NCBI GenBank assembly: GCA_012295275.1
Contig: CM022671.1
Location: 1,869,332 to 1,933,331, forward strand
Length of the DNA stretch: 64,000 nucleotides
Direction: 5' to 3'
From: Chrysomallon squamiferum
Lineage: Eukaryota > Mollusca > Gastropoda > Neomphalida > Peltospiridae
The position numbers and the translations under genes are program-made. A model generated the notes under the pieces. That model did no database searches. It was not told the origin of the DNA and saw nothing but the letters and a program-made list of their open reading frames with translations. Below, piece after piece: positions 47,201 through 60,637 of the stretch. Positions within the stretch are counted from its first letter, which is position 1; each line of letters begins with the position of its first letter.

Positions 47201-50200
47201 AGTAAGTGAGTAAGTAAGTTAGTAAGTTAATAAGTAAGTAAGTTAGTAAAACAAGTTAGTAAGTAAGTAAATCAAACAAGTTAATAAGTAAGTTAGTAAA
47301 ACAAGTTAGACATAAATCAATCAGAAATCAATAAATAATTATAAAAAAGATATTAGTAAAATTAATAAAAAAATAAATCTACCAAAAATAAATAAATAAA
47401 TAAATAAATAATCAATGAATTATTAATTTATAACAGACCACAATGGTTTCTGATAAGATTACATTCTTATTGAAAATATTGTGTAACAGGCAGTTAAACA
47501 TTTAAAATCAGAAGTTATAGTGTCTGTTACGTTTTATGTCACATCAAAACACTTTCATTTAATAACAAGCAGGTAGCCATTACTCAGATCAACAGAAATA
47601 AACAAATCTATACAAATACATAAACCTGTTATTTTTATATCAATATCAAAGTCATTTACATGCATTTGAAAAAGAAGTAGATTTGATACGTGTTAACTGA
47701 ATTTGTTCTAAAGCCTCTGAAAATCTTGTATTTTGAACTAATCTTTGGTCAAGTAATAATAATGACTGTTCTGTGGTTTTACAATCAGGAATTCTGTCCA
47801 TGGAACTGTTAAATATTAGGCACCAGTCTCAGTCAACATCTACCATAACAAAGTAAGAACCAGTCTGTTTTCAAATATGGAAAATAAATGATAATGATAA
47901 GTGTGAATAGAAAAAAGAAGTAATGATTATCATTTTTATAATTTAATTTTTCATTTTCAAAATGTTTATGTTATTTTTACTGTACTTCCTAAAGATTATG
48001 TTTTTTGACAAAAGTTTTTTTTTTTTTTTCAGTTACCCTGATACAGATTATCAGAAAATATCAGATATTTCTTTAAATGCTGAATGTAATAAAACTTGAA
48101 TATGATAGGCATTTAATACAAGAAATATTAACTGACAATTTTGAATTTCTTGTATACAATACAATTATTAATTATTATTTATTATCATCATGTGAATTCA
48201 TGCAGATGATTATGTTCCATGTAGTCCCATGAGAAAAAAGCCCAGAGTAGACATTTTATTATTTTCATTAGCAACAAGAAATAATTTTATATCCACAACC
48301 TTTAATAAACCAGTCATGAAAAATATGCTAGATTGGGAAATAATGCATATAGCAAGACAGATTTAAAAATGAGTTTTAACACAATGTGTGTATATCATAC
48401 AACTGCCCCTCCTCATCCAACCCCCCCAAAGACCTGCACATTTGTTGTTTAGCAAGACATTGAAGAAAACATGAATGCAATACTGCCAGAGTAACAACTC
48501 TGTTGTATTACTGATTTTAATTTCAATAAATCTTTGATATAAATATTTATTATTCAGCACATGATGACTTCAGTAATTGTGATAAATTGCTATTTTTTTT
48601 TTAAATAAAGAACAATATTTTAAAGAATAATAATAATTTCTGAATAATAAATAGGGTGACTGCAAGAATTCTAAAATGTTTTTTCCTAAACATCATAAAC
48701 AAGTGGAAAAACTAGAATGCACACAAACTTCAGTTTTCACTGATAACATTTTTTAACCAATTTTGCTTAAAGTTATGAAACTTCCTTTTATAAAATTTAA
48801 AGGATCAGTTCACCATACTAGAATCAATGAGTTATATTCCAATCCAGTCAGTGCTCCATTTGTCAGTGAACATAATATTTGCTCTCCTTTCTATGGAAAG
48901 GTGCACATAAAAGATATTTTACTGCTTGCTAAAAATAAAGAATAGCCCTTGGAGTGTTATTAAGATGCTTCTTCTATCAAAACATCAATAACACCATATA
49001 TATGACACATACTGATCATTAATAATGAAAATATGTTAATGCATTATTTTATAACTCAACACTTTAGATAAATATTGAAACTCAAAACTAGACAAAATAA
49101 ACAAAAAAAAAAAAAAAAAAAAAAAGAAAGAAAGAAAAAAGAAAGCCAATTGTTACTGATATTAGCATACATGAACATGATAAAATATTAGAGATTTGAC
49201 ACAAAATACATAATTTCTAGTATTTACTTAGGGATAAGATTACTGTCAGTGGTGTCTAAACACTGGTAACAAGAGTTTACTCAGTACAAGATATCATGTT
49301 ATAGACACACTGCTTTTCTACACAGTTTAATTTTATAACAAAAAATACCAACAATACTTGACATTTAACATTATTGTATTGCAAATACCATGCATTGTTG
49401 AACATGCTAATTTGTGAGCTGAGTATATCCACAATAACAGATATATCTCAGTGTCAAGGTAGTATTGTAAATATGTACCAACTTGTTTTTGTTGTACATT
49501 AAAGAACAGATTTATGAATAGAATAATTAAATAAACACACAGAGATGTACACATATACACAAATATACACTCATACACAACAAGCACAAATATTTAAATA
49601 AACACACACACAGAAACACACACAGACATATCAACAGTCACAAACACATCCACACATTCAGGTTGATAGGCTACTATATTTGTAATGGAGACTGATACAC
49701 ATAAATGCCTCTGTGTGTGTGTATATGTGTAAGTAGGTGTGCTTACTGCTTATTGCTATGGTCACTTACATGTATGTTTATTTATTACACACTTATTCAA
49801 AGTATTATAAAGTATTGAAATTGTCTTCTTATCTTAAACTTTATTTCACAAGTTAAATAAAGCCACAGCAGATAATCCTTAATAACCATTCATATATTAA
49901 TGTATATTTATTTCTATACCTTATATTAACATATTCTTTCACCTGTATGATTCTATTGATACAGCCTACATCAATCTTAATAATTAGAAATCCATACAGG
50001 TGTATGAATGTTATTAATACAATCATTTTGAATGTGCCAATAACGAATGGATTTGGCGTAAATAGAAGTTAATACAGAGATATTTATGTATATATAATAC
50101 ATGTATATTAAAAACTGTATAACTGGAGGTGTGACAATCTTAGTGTATTAAATTCACATAATACAAAAGTGAAAGAAGCTACAGTTATTATAATTTATTT

Positions 50201-50344
50201 AATGAAGCAAAAAAGATTTCTTGTAATTATTTTATGCTTACAGAAGAATCAATAAATCAATAAATTAATAAAAAAATTAACAAATCAACAAATAAATAAA
50301 TAAATACATTAATAAATAAATAAATAAACATACAAACAAACAAA

Positions 50345-50379
<35 letters not shown>

Positions 50380-53300
50380 ATAGTAATGATAATAATGCTA
50401 CTACTAATAATAAAACTTAGTTTTCATTCTTGTTCTTTCTAACAACAATAACAAAAAAAGAAAGTAAAAGAATGGCAACTGTCCAAAAATGGAGAAAAAA
50501 AGTCTTGTATTTGTGATTCAGATTCATGGATTAACCTATTTTTATTTTATTTTGCTTGTACATGTTTTGAAGTATTTTGACATGGGAAAACAAGAAAAAA
50601 GTAATATAAAGTGTCTGTATAATTTATTTATTCAAAGAAGAAATATTTCTTAAATGGAAGAACTGATAAATCAGTTCTCTAAGTAAAATAACCTGCAGTT
50701 TATATTTGTTACATATTTACCAATACTGTTATCATGGTGTAGGTGTTTGTAATTAATGAGTATTTTATACGTAGGTAAAAATGAATCTTGAAATTCTTGT
50801 TATTTATCTTTCTAATAACATATAAAACTTTTGTGAAATTTCGTTGTACGTTTATTTATTTTGTTGTTTTGTAATGATGATCTTCAACTATAGGAAAAAT
50901 TTATCATATATTTGGAAATATATTATCATGTAATACTAAAATATCAGTTATTATCTTTTCTTTATCTTTTTCTTTTGATTTTTTAAAAATAGAATTATTG
51001 ATGTATTTCTGATTACAGGTGTACTTGCTGATTTTGTTTGTGTAACTGAAATGTAGTATGTGTGTATGTGTGCATGTATGTAAGTGTGTATTTATGTATA
51101 TTTGTATGTGTGTTTGTTTATATATGTGTGTGTGTGTAAAAACTTAATGTTTTCCTTAACCTAAATTTACCTTCTGGATCTGCAGTTGTCTGAGCCTGTT
51201 TCATACCAGGAAGGCCCAGTTCAATATCATCAATGTCCAGTCTCATTGGACCAATAGCTGCACCACTGTCAGTGACCAGATAAAACAGATAAATATCCCC
51301 CCCTGCATATTCCTCCTCGATGTTAAACTCATCCAGGTGGTCGAGGATTTCGTCATCCTTCTTTCTTCTCTCACTTTCACTGGACGTGTTGCGCGACGTC
51401 TGTGACGATGATGAGTGCTGCTGTGAGCCTGACCTTGTTTTCAGTACGTACTCTGTTTTCCCATCCATCATGGAGACTCGTGGATCCCACGTCAGTCCCG
51501 CTTTCAGCAGGGGGTACTCACTGTTTTCACCTGAGTGCAGCCGTCCTTTCTGCTCCAGGTAATGTTTCGCACTGAGTTCCTTCAGGTCGGCCGTGTCGAA
51601 ATAACGTTTCTTTTCACTGTCCTTCTTCTCGCCTGACTGAACAAATCCCGGACACTTGTCCACTGTCCCCTGGGTCAGGTGATCAGGTCTTCGCTTGTGT
51701 GTGTCGGCTTTGTTTACATCGCGACCTGCTACTGGGGCAGACGTGCGTCTGTTCTGTACTAAGTTTGGGTTGTACAGCTTAGGCTGGGGTTTTGTGTCAG
51801 GTGAGTGGTGAGTGTTTGTTGTGTCAGCTCTGCTAGGTGAGTGGTGAGTGTTTGTTTTATTATCTCTCTGGGGTGAGTCAGGGGAGTCGTCTGACTGGTC
51901 ACCGTCAACTGTTAGAGGACTTGTCACCTGGATTCCCCTCTCACATATCGGCTTGAACTTGTCAGCTTCCTCGTTGTTCAGGTAACTTCTGCTGTTTTTC
52001 TGTTCGCTGGGTGGAGTGTGGGGCTGGGCTTTCACAAAGTGGGGCTCGGTGTAGGTGTTTGTAGAAGCGTTGGTTGTCTTAGGGTCACACTCCTTGTCAG
52101 ACACGCGGGGATCTGTTCCCACATTCACAGTCTTTGGTTCTTCCACATCAGCCTTCTCCTTCAGAGCTAGTGGCTCCTTGTAATCATCAAGTCCCCAGTC
52201 AAGATCACCAAACCCAATCTTGTCTTTGTAAGTTGTCAGAGGTCTGGCTTTTCTCTGTCTTCTCTTTAGTTCAGAAGCTCTGATTAATGACTTTGATCTG
52301 CTTAAGCGTCCAGGGATTGAAATATCATCTGGCTCTGGTGAAAACATAAAACCATCTTCACCAAATATGAGACCAGTGGGAGGGTAGTAGTCACTCTTCT
52401 TTTTATCCAGGCTTTTCCGAGGATACAGGACTTTCGGGTACGATTGACCATAACTGGGTTCTATGAAGTCATACTGGCCTGGGTAGACGAACTCTGGGTA
52501 CACTGACTGACCACTGTGAACTGGCTTCCTGGCTCCAAAGTCCCAGTGAACAGTCTGAGAGTGTGTTTGAGTGAAAAACGACATAATTTCTCATCAACAC
52601 ATTAAATGAGGCTTGGCAAAAAGTAAAAATCAATGTAAATCTCAGTGAGTTATTCCAGCTAGTTAGTCCAGCAGTAAGAACCTGACACCAGTGTTTTGAT
52701 TTAAAACAAGGTTTTTGTAGCTGACATTGTGAACTGTAATGGTGATAAATATTATCAATGGCTATTTCACAGTCACTGGACCAAACCACTCAAGTTGTTC
52801 AGTTCTCTTTTCTCCCTATTGATATGCATTGATTATGGCACAGAAATCAATCACAGTATTACCATTTGTCATAACCTTCTCTGTTACCAGTGCACAGAGT
52901 CAGGTTTCTTCTTTAAGTTTATTTTTAATATATAAAGTATGTTTCATAAATCAGTTTACTTTTTATTAATGACCACTTCAGTCATTAGAACTGGATTTTC
53001 TTTTTCAAACTTCTTTTTTTTTTTATCAGTAAATGGTATGTTGTACAAACAATTTTTCTTTTCTACTGAAATATTATATGTCAAACATAAAGACATCTGA
53101 ACCTATATGACAAAAATTCATAAAAAGATTTTAAAACTAATTTAATATTTTTCACATCTCCTTTAAATAAAATAGGTTGAATTATTAATAACTATAAATA
53201 TTCCCTGTTTAAAACTTTTTGATTGTTGCTTTATTAACAAATCAAAATATGAAGCCTATAAACTTTGAATGTAATTTTTATAAAATATAAATATTTATTA

Positions 53301-54644
53301 ATTTTCCTCCAGTCAGGTTAATTTATAATCTTCATCCAGGAAACAAATTATAGAAAATATTAAAATCCAGTGACTTATAAATTTAAAATTTCTAAATCCT
53401 TGAGTGAAAATTTTAAAATTAAATCCTTCAGTGAAAATTTTAAAATCAAATCCTGCAGTAAGAATATTAACTTGAATCCATTAGTGTGAATACTAAAATC
53501 AAATCCTCAGATTAGAAACATAATCCAAAAATGGTAATCTCCAAACATAACATTTCATTCTGAATTCAAAACTTTTACAATAAAATATTAAAAGAAAAAA
53601 CTGACAGAATGTACTAATCCTGCAGTGGAAACCTGAATAATCTAGTTACAAAGAACCTGTTTAATCCTTTCATCCTGAATGAGCAGAATCTGTGTATTGA
53701 CATCACTCATTACTCTTTATCCAGACATCTCAGTTTAAACCTGTAAATGAATTCAGCTGTAACCACACACACTAACTAAATACCAAACACCAGGAATGAA
53801 GATGTTACACACGTTTTGATTACACATCTCTCCCACTGAGTTACATTTTAAACAGTTACGTAAGAAAAACATAGGACTACTTTAAGTTTAAATTATCATT
53901 TTGTCCAGTAGTTAGAAAACACAACTTCCAACTCCACCCAACAACTGAGTTACTGAGTGACACAACAACTGAGTTACTGAGTGACACAAGACACAAACAT
54001 TTAGCAAAGTTTTATTGCTATCAACCAGCCAAAGTCATCAAAACACGCCAGACATGATTGTTCTGTGAATAGAAGTGTGAGCAAAGCTTTCTAACTTGAT
54101 ATCTGTCTAGCACAATACAATCACCTTGGATGTGCTTTTCTCAATTGAAGGTATGTACTTTATACCAAATCTGTTGAAAACATGTATGGTTCTGTCACTT
54201 TCATACAGATACCCTTTTGGGTTTACCACTTTACAAGCATAAAATGAAACTAAAAGAATAATATGGTTATTATCCTTATAAAATATATTTTTTAATTCAT
54301 AATCTAATCTAACAGACACCCCCCTTTTTACAAGAATTTAAAAAATAGAAATGAAAGGCTTTATGAATAATATTCTGATATAATAGATTTCTGTGTTCAG
54401 AATCTAATAGAAATTTTGTTTTCTCACCTGTCACTCTCTTGAATACTTTATAAATGTGACTTAATAAGTTACCTTCTCATTTATAACATGCATTATCATT
54501 GTGTTAAAGTTAAATGATGCTATCACTAGAGTTGTTACTCTCAAATACAACTGATGAAAAACACTTCTTGTAATACTCATCGTGATCACTGTTTTTAATT
54601 CTATAAAAAAATATTCAATCCTTTGACTAGATATTGAAAAAGTT

Positions 54645-54716
<72 letters not shown>

Positions 54717-57700
54717 TTCTCCATCATACACTGATGGTTACCATAATACCAGTCACCTTTAAGTATGAATCAATAATTGGTAACAAGCAACACAAATTTT
54801 ATTACAACTGAAAGATACTATTGGAAGTTTTTATGAATAACAGTTTTTGATAACTGATCAATAACATTTCTTGCAATATTAAATCAGGTAAATTCTCTTG
54901 AACTCAGGTATGGATTATATACAATCAATATTATTAATTTCTCTGAAAAAAGCAGGAAACTTGGAATTATTTAATAACTTAACCAGCTATTAACACATGC
55001 AATGCAAGGTATTGAAAACTAAGGGTGAATGACCTGTCAGGACTTTAGCCTAGTAAAACATTCTAAGTAAAACTTTTCTTTTCATCACAAGTGGAATGTT
55101 TCTAGTAAAAAAAATATGGATAGATGTTTTTAAGATAGAAATTATTCTGATTAGTAATTGATCAAAAACTTGATCAAAATTATTAATTGTCATGAAAAAT
55201 ATATGAATCCATTGAAATATTCAACTACATGTTAGAAAACAAAGGCAGGATAAACACAGAGTATTGTAGAATGATGTTTGTTAATCAGCACACACATTAT
55301 CATCATGAAAGTATTTTTAAATAAACAGTTTCTTATTTGTTTCATATGTTAAATGATACCACCATACGATTTCTTTCCTTTCAAGTATTCTTGTTCCATT
55401 ATCACATAGACCATTATAAAATAGTTTTAATCTCTATTTAACTTAGATTTTATTTGAAACATTTTAGTTCTATAATCATTTTTAATTTTGTGTTATGATT
55501 TTATTATTTTAAATTATATTTTTATTTATTGTCATTTTTTTTATTAATTCAATAATATTTTTGTAATATCCAATTTTTTTTATTATTGTTTTATTATTAC
55601 ATTTATTAAACATTATTATTCCATTACTGCAGTTCCTTTTCTGTATATTTATTTTATTATTATCTTTTTTAAATTTTATTACTTTATTATTAACATTTAT
55701 TAAAATGTATTAATTTATCGTTGCCATTTTTTAAATACTTTTATTATTTTTCTAAAATTTATTACTCTCAAACTATCCTGTCATTTATATAATTATTAAA
55801 AAATACAAATATTATTATTATAATTATTTTATTATATTTATTATTTTTTATTACTGTCTTTATTTTATTATCATCATTTTTTAAGAATCATCATTTTATT
55901 TTTATCAACATTTGGGTGTTAAATTCATATCTTAATTTTATTTTTTTTAAATTATTTAAAATAGTACTTTTTAATATATGTGTTTGTTTGTGTGTGTGTG
56001 TGTGTGTTTTTTAAATTGCTGTATTATTATTATATTGTATAAATTATTATTTGATACAATTTTTAAAAATTAATATATTATTGTAATATTTTTAAATTAT
56101 ATTTTTTATCCTGTTTTTTAAATTATCTTTTTTTAATCATGTTTTTAAATTGCTTTTTATTATTTAAATTTTTTAAATTATTGTTTTATTATCAGCATTT
56201 AGAAAAAGATATAGATATATATTATTACCAGTATTATATAAATATGATATGATAGCTCACCCCAAATCAAATTAAATGTAAAGACTGAGTGAAACACATC
56301 TATTAAAAAATATAATTTTATTAACTTGCAGTAATTTCTCAGTATATTACCAGTTTTTATCATTACTTTATATTATAATTATTTAAAAAAAAAAAAATTA
56401 TTATTAATTTTGGATTAATTATTATTTTATTATTGTAGTTTTTAGGTTTTAAATTAATATTCTACTATTATAATTTTTGGTAATAAAATTAAAAAAAAAA
56501 ATCATATTGTAAATTGAAATTTAATTTGAAACATCAGTGCTATAAACAAGAAAATTAAGTTAAACAATTACTAAGAAATAAAAACTAAGAATGTCACAAA
56601 AATAAATCCCACAGAGACCTAATAACAAATCAAATTAACTAGAAAGACTGAGTGAATGGGCACCACCGACATCAAACACACAGCAAAGATTCATTCAGTT
56701 AGACAAATTTTTAAAAATCATGAATGAAAATTAAATTTTTTCTATAATCGGTGACGTTTGTCTGGATTCTAATAGCAGCATTGTGAAAAAATCAACATGT
56801 ATCATCAGTAATACAAACACTATGAACATGTTTACGTGAAGGTTTACAAGTTTATTTATTTACTCACCCTCTTCGAGAACAGCCATGAGGTCGTCCAGGG
56901 TCTCGCACTGGACTTGGAACAGATTCTCCACGTAGAAACCTTTGTTTTTGACCACCTGACAGCCAGGTAGCGTCTGTGAGACGGGTTCAGCAAGTCTATC
57001 ACCTGAAAACAACAAACAAGTCTATCACCTGAAAACAACAAGCAAGTCTATCACCTGAAAACAACAAGCAAGTCTATCACCTGAAAACAACAACAAAGAC
57101 TTTATAGTATTGTTTGTTCTAGCAAGTCTATTATCTGAAAACAACACAAACTTTATAGTATTGTTTCTTTTAACAAATCTATTACCTGAAAACAACACAA
57201 ACTTTATAGTATTGTTTCTTTTAACAAGTCTATTACCTGAAAATAACACAAACTTTATAGTATTGTTTCTTTTAACAAGTCTATTACCTGAAAACAACAC
57301 AAACTTTATAGTATTGTTTCTTTTAACAAGTCTATTATCTGAAAACAACACAAACTTTATAGTATTGTTTCTTTTAACAAGTCTATTACCTGAAAACAAC
57401 ACAAACTTTATAGTATTGTTTCTTTTAACAAGTCTATTATCTGAAAACAACACAAACTTTATAGTATTGTTTCTTTTAACAAGTCTATTACCTGAAAACA
57501 ACACAAACTTTATAGTATTGTTTCTTTTAACAAGTCTATTACCTGAAAACAACACAAACTTTATAGTATTGTTTCTTTTAACAAGTCTATTATCTGAAAA
57601 CTACACAAACTTTATAGTATTGTTTCTTTTAACAAGTCTATCACCTGAAAACAACACAAACTTTATAGTATTGTTTCTTTTAACAAGTCTATCACCTGAA

Positions 57701-60261
57701 AACAACACAAACTTTATAGTATTGTTTCTTTTAACAAGTCTATCATCTGAAAACAACACAAACTTTATAGTATTGTTTCTTTTAACAAGTCTATCATCTG
57801 AAAACAACACAAACTTTATAGTATTGTTTCTTTTAACAAGTCTATTACCTGAAAACAACACAAACTTTATAGTATTGTTTCTTTTAACAAGTCTATTACC
57901 TGAAAACAACACAAACTTTATAGTATTGTTTCTTTTAACAAGTCTATTACCTGAAAACAACAACAGAGAATGTTTTCTTTTATTCACAAACACAGATTAG
58001 CCTTCATAATCTTTCTATCTACCATGTCTTTTAAAATAATTTTGTAGTTTAGTTACTCCTTAGTTAAATTTTATGCTGTTCGTAGAAGAACAAAGACAAT
58101 GAATTATGTGTTTATAAATGTTTACAGCCTCTGTATGTATTTTCACAACATGTACAAAGGGGTCAGAACTGAGGTGGACAATCTCTATTCTGTACAGATC
58201 ACAGTCAAAGATTAATCATTAACACTTTTGATAGTTAATATTTGTTGTAAAGTTTATGATATAAAAAATATTGTACAGATAAATAATTTATGATATAAAA
58301 AATATTGTACAGATAAATAATTTATGATATAAAAAATATTGTACAGATAAATTATTTATGATATATAAAATATTGTACAGATAAATTATTTATGATATAA
58401 AAAATATTGTACAGATAAATAATTTATGATATAAAAGGTTTGATTACCAAGAATTTTCAGAGTGTTTTGGGCTTACTGTTGTTGTTGGGATTTTTTGTTA
58501 ATTTAAACAAAAATATTATTATGGTTTGTTCCTTTGTTTTCAAATAAAAATAAGTGTTTCCCTGTAAATCAGTATTTCAGCATTAAAATTTTCTGTTTCA
58601 GTCTATGTTAGCTGTCAGTGCTGGAAGATCAGATACATTGCTGTAGCTCTGCTTATTAAATTGTGAGCTTAAAGATTTATGTTCTATGATTTCTTTTAGT
58701 GTATTAACATATTAGAAAGTGTAGATAATTATTATTATTACTTTTATTTTTCACACACTTCAAGACATATATTGCTTTTGATTGCTTTTATATTATTAAC
58801 ATTACATGTTGTTTTATTAGAAAGAATTAATAATTATTATCACAGTAAATTTTTTCCACAATGTCTATGACATATTTATTTGATTAATAAATTACTTTGA
58901 TTTGTTAGAATCGATACTTGTTACATTTTATTGATTTTGAAACTTACCTGTTCATTGTAAACTTCAAGGTATGAGGCTCTGAGTACTTTGTTTGTTCCAA
59001 TTGCTTTAATCTGCCTATACAGGTATCTGAAAGATCTCTGAATCAGCCCAAACATCTTAGGGTTTGGCTCCAAACCATCTAGAAACTGGAAAACAGAGAA
59101 CAAATATAACAGACTGAAACAGGGTAAATAAGATTATTAGAAAAGGTAAAGTGAAAATAATTATAATTATTCTATTTAAAAACAAATTTAAAAAGTGAAT
59201 AGGGGTATTCCACAAAACACATTAAAAACATGGTTATGTATGTAAATAATTTCTGAAATTTCAAATTTAAATCCTTCCATTTAACGTGTGGGAAGTTGAT
59301 GATTCACAAAAGAAACAAAAAAGAAAGCAACAAACATAATTATTATGAACATTTCACAACAGGATAACTATATCAGATGATGTTGGAATGGAATCAATAA
59401 CATAATTAGTAAATAACATAATTAATAAATAACTTAATTAGTAAATAAGATAATTATCAAATAAGATAATTAGTAAATAACATAATTAGTAAATGACATA
59501 ATTAATAAATAACTTAATTAGTAAATAACATAATTAGCAAATAACATAATTAGTAAATGACATAATTAGTAAATGACATAATTAGTAAATAACATAATTA
59601 GAAATTTATCAACAATTGGTACTGTCAAACACTGTAATAATCCAAAGATAAAAAAATTTGAAAGAATGATGATTAAAATAAATGTACTAAAAATCTGTTT
59701 TAAAATGTATGTCACTGTGTGAGTTAGAAGAATGAGGACTGAACAGTACTGTACTGATTAGAACACATTTCAGTCAAACACACAGTAATGTATTGTGTCA
59801 TTTAGTTTCATATTTAAACTGAAATATTTCATACTGGTTTCACTTTTTCAAATTAAGCCATACTTCACTTAAATATGGAATAAAATATACTGAATTTGAA
59901 CTTTACCAAACTGGTTTGAAATGTTCAAATTAACCCATATTTATGAATACACCTAACCTACCTGTCAGTTATATGTATATCAAAATAACTTTAAAAACAA
60001 TGGTAAGTTTCACTTCAGCTAAATTACATTTCATGTGTTATTCAATTATTATTAACTGCAGACATAAAACTACCTAAAGACATGCTGCTGATTAATTATT
60101 TGTGACGACAGTGTGATACAAACATGCATAATGAACAATGCTGTGAGTGCGGTGGTGAAATATTTATAAACTATTCTTGTTAGCAAAATCTTCATGCATA
60201 GCACCGAATGTCATTTTTAAGAAATTTAAAAATTATCTAACAATCATTATTCATTATCTTT

Positions 60262-60298
<37 letters not shown>

Positions 60299-60606
60299 AT
60301 AATAATAATAAAAAAAAAAAAAAACAAAAATAAAAAAATAAATTCATCATCGATTTTGAAAACAGTGTTAGGACAAAAATTCATAAAAGAGTGAGTACTT
60401 GATATTTGTATTTTATTTTGAAATATTATCTAAATGTGCATTAAAATCTATATTATCCTTCCTATTTATCTATTTCTAAAGTATTGTATATTGCATTTCC
60501 ACTTGAATCAGATATTTTAAAAATATTTCTTTTTATCAAGCTTAAAGAAGATTTTATAAACTATAAATATTCTTGTTTTTGAAATGTTGAACATTTTGAA
60601 AGTTAA

Positions 60607-60637
<31 letters not shown>

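Noticed and set aside
51118-51170. C-terminal extension of the unknown ORF to 488 residues
   Set aside because: It follows a plausible donor and reads into a GT microsatellite, giving a THTHI tail; it is more likely intron.
57110-58000. 296-codon plus-strand and 176/130-codon minus-strand repeat ORFs
   Set aside because: They are produced by the 51-bp minisatellite inside a kinesin intron, and the repeat is explained by copies of the splice junction.
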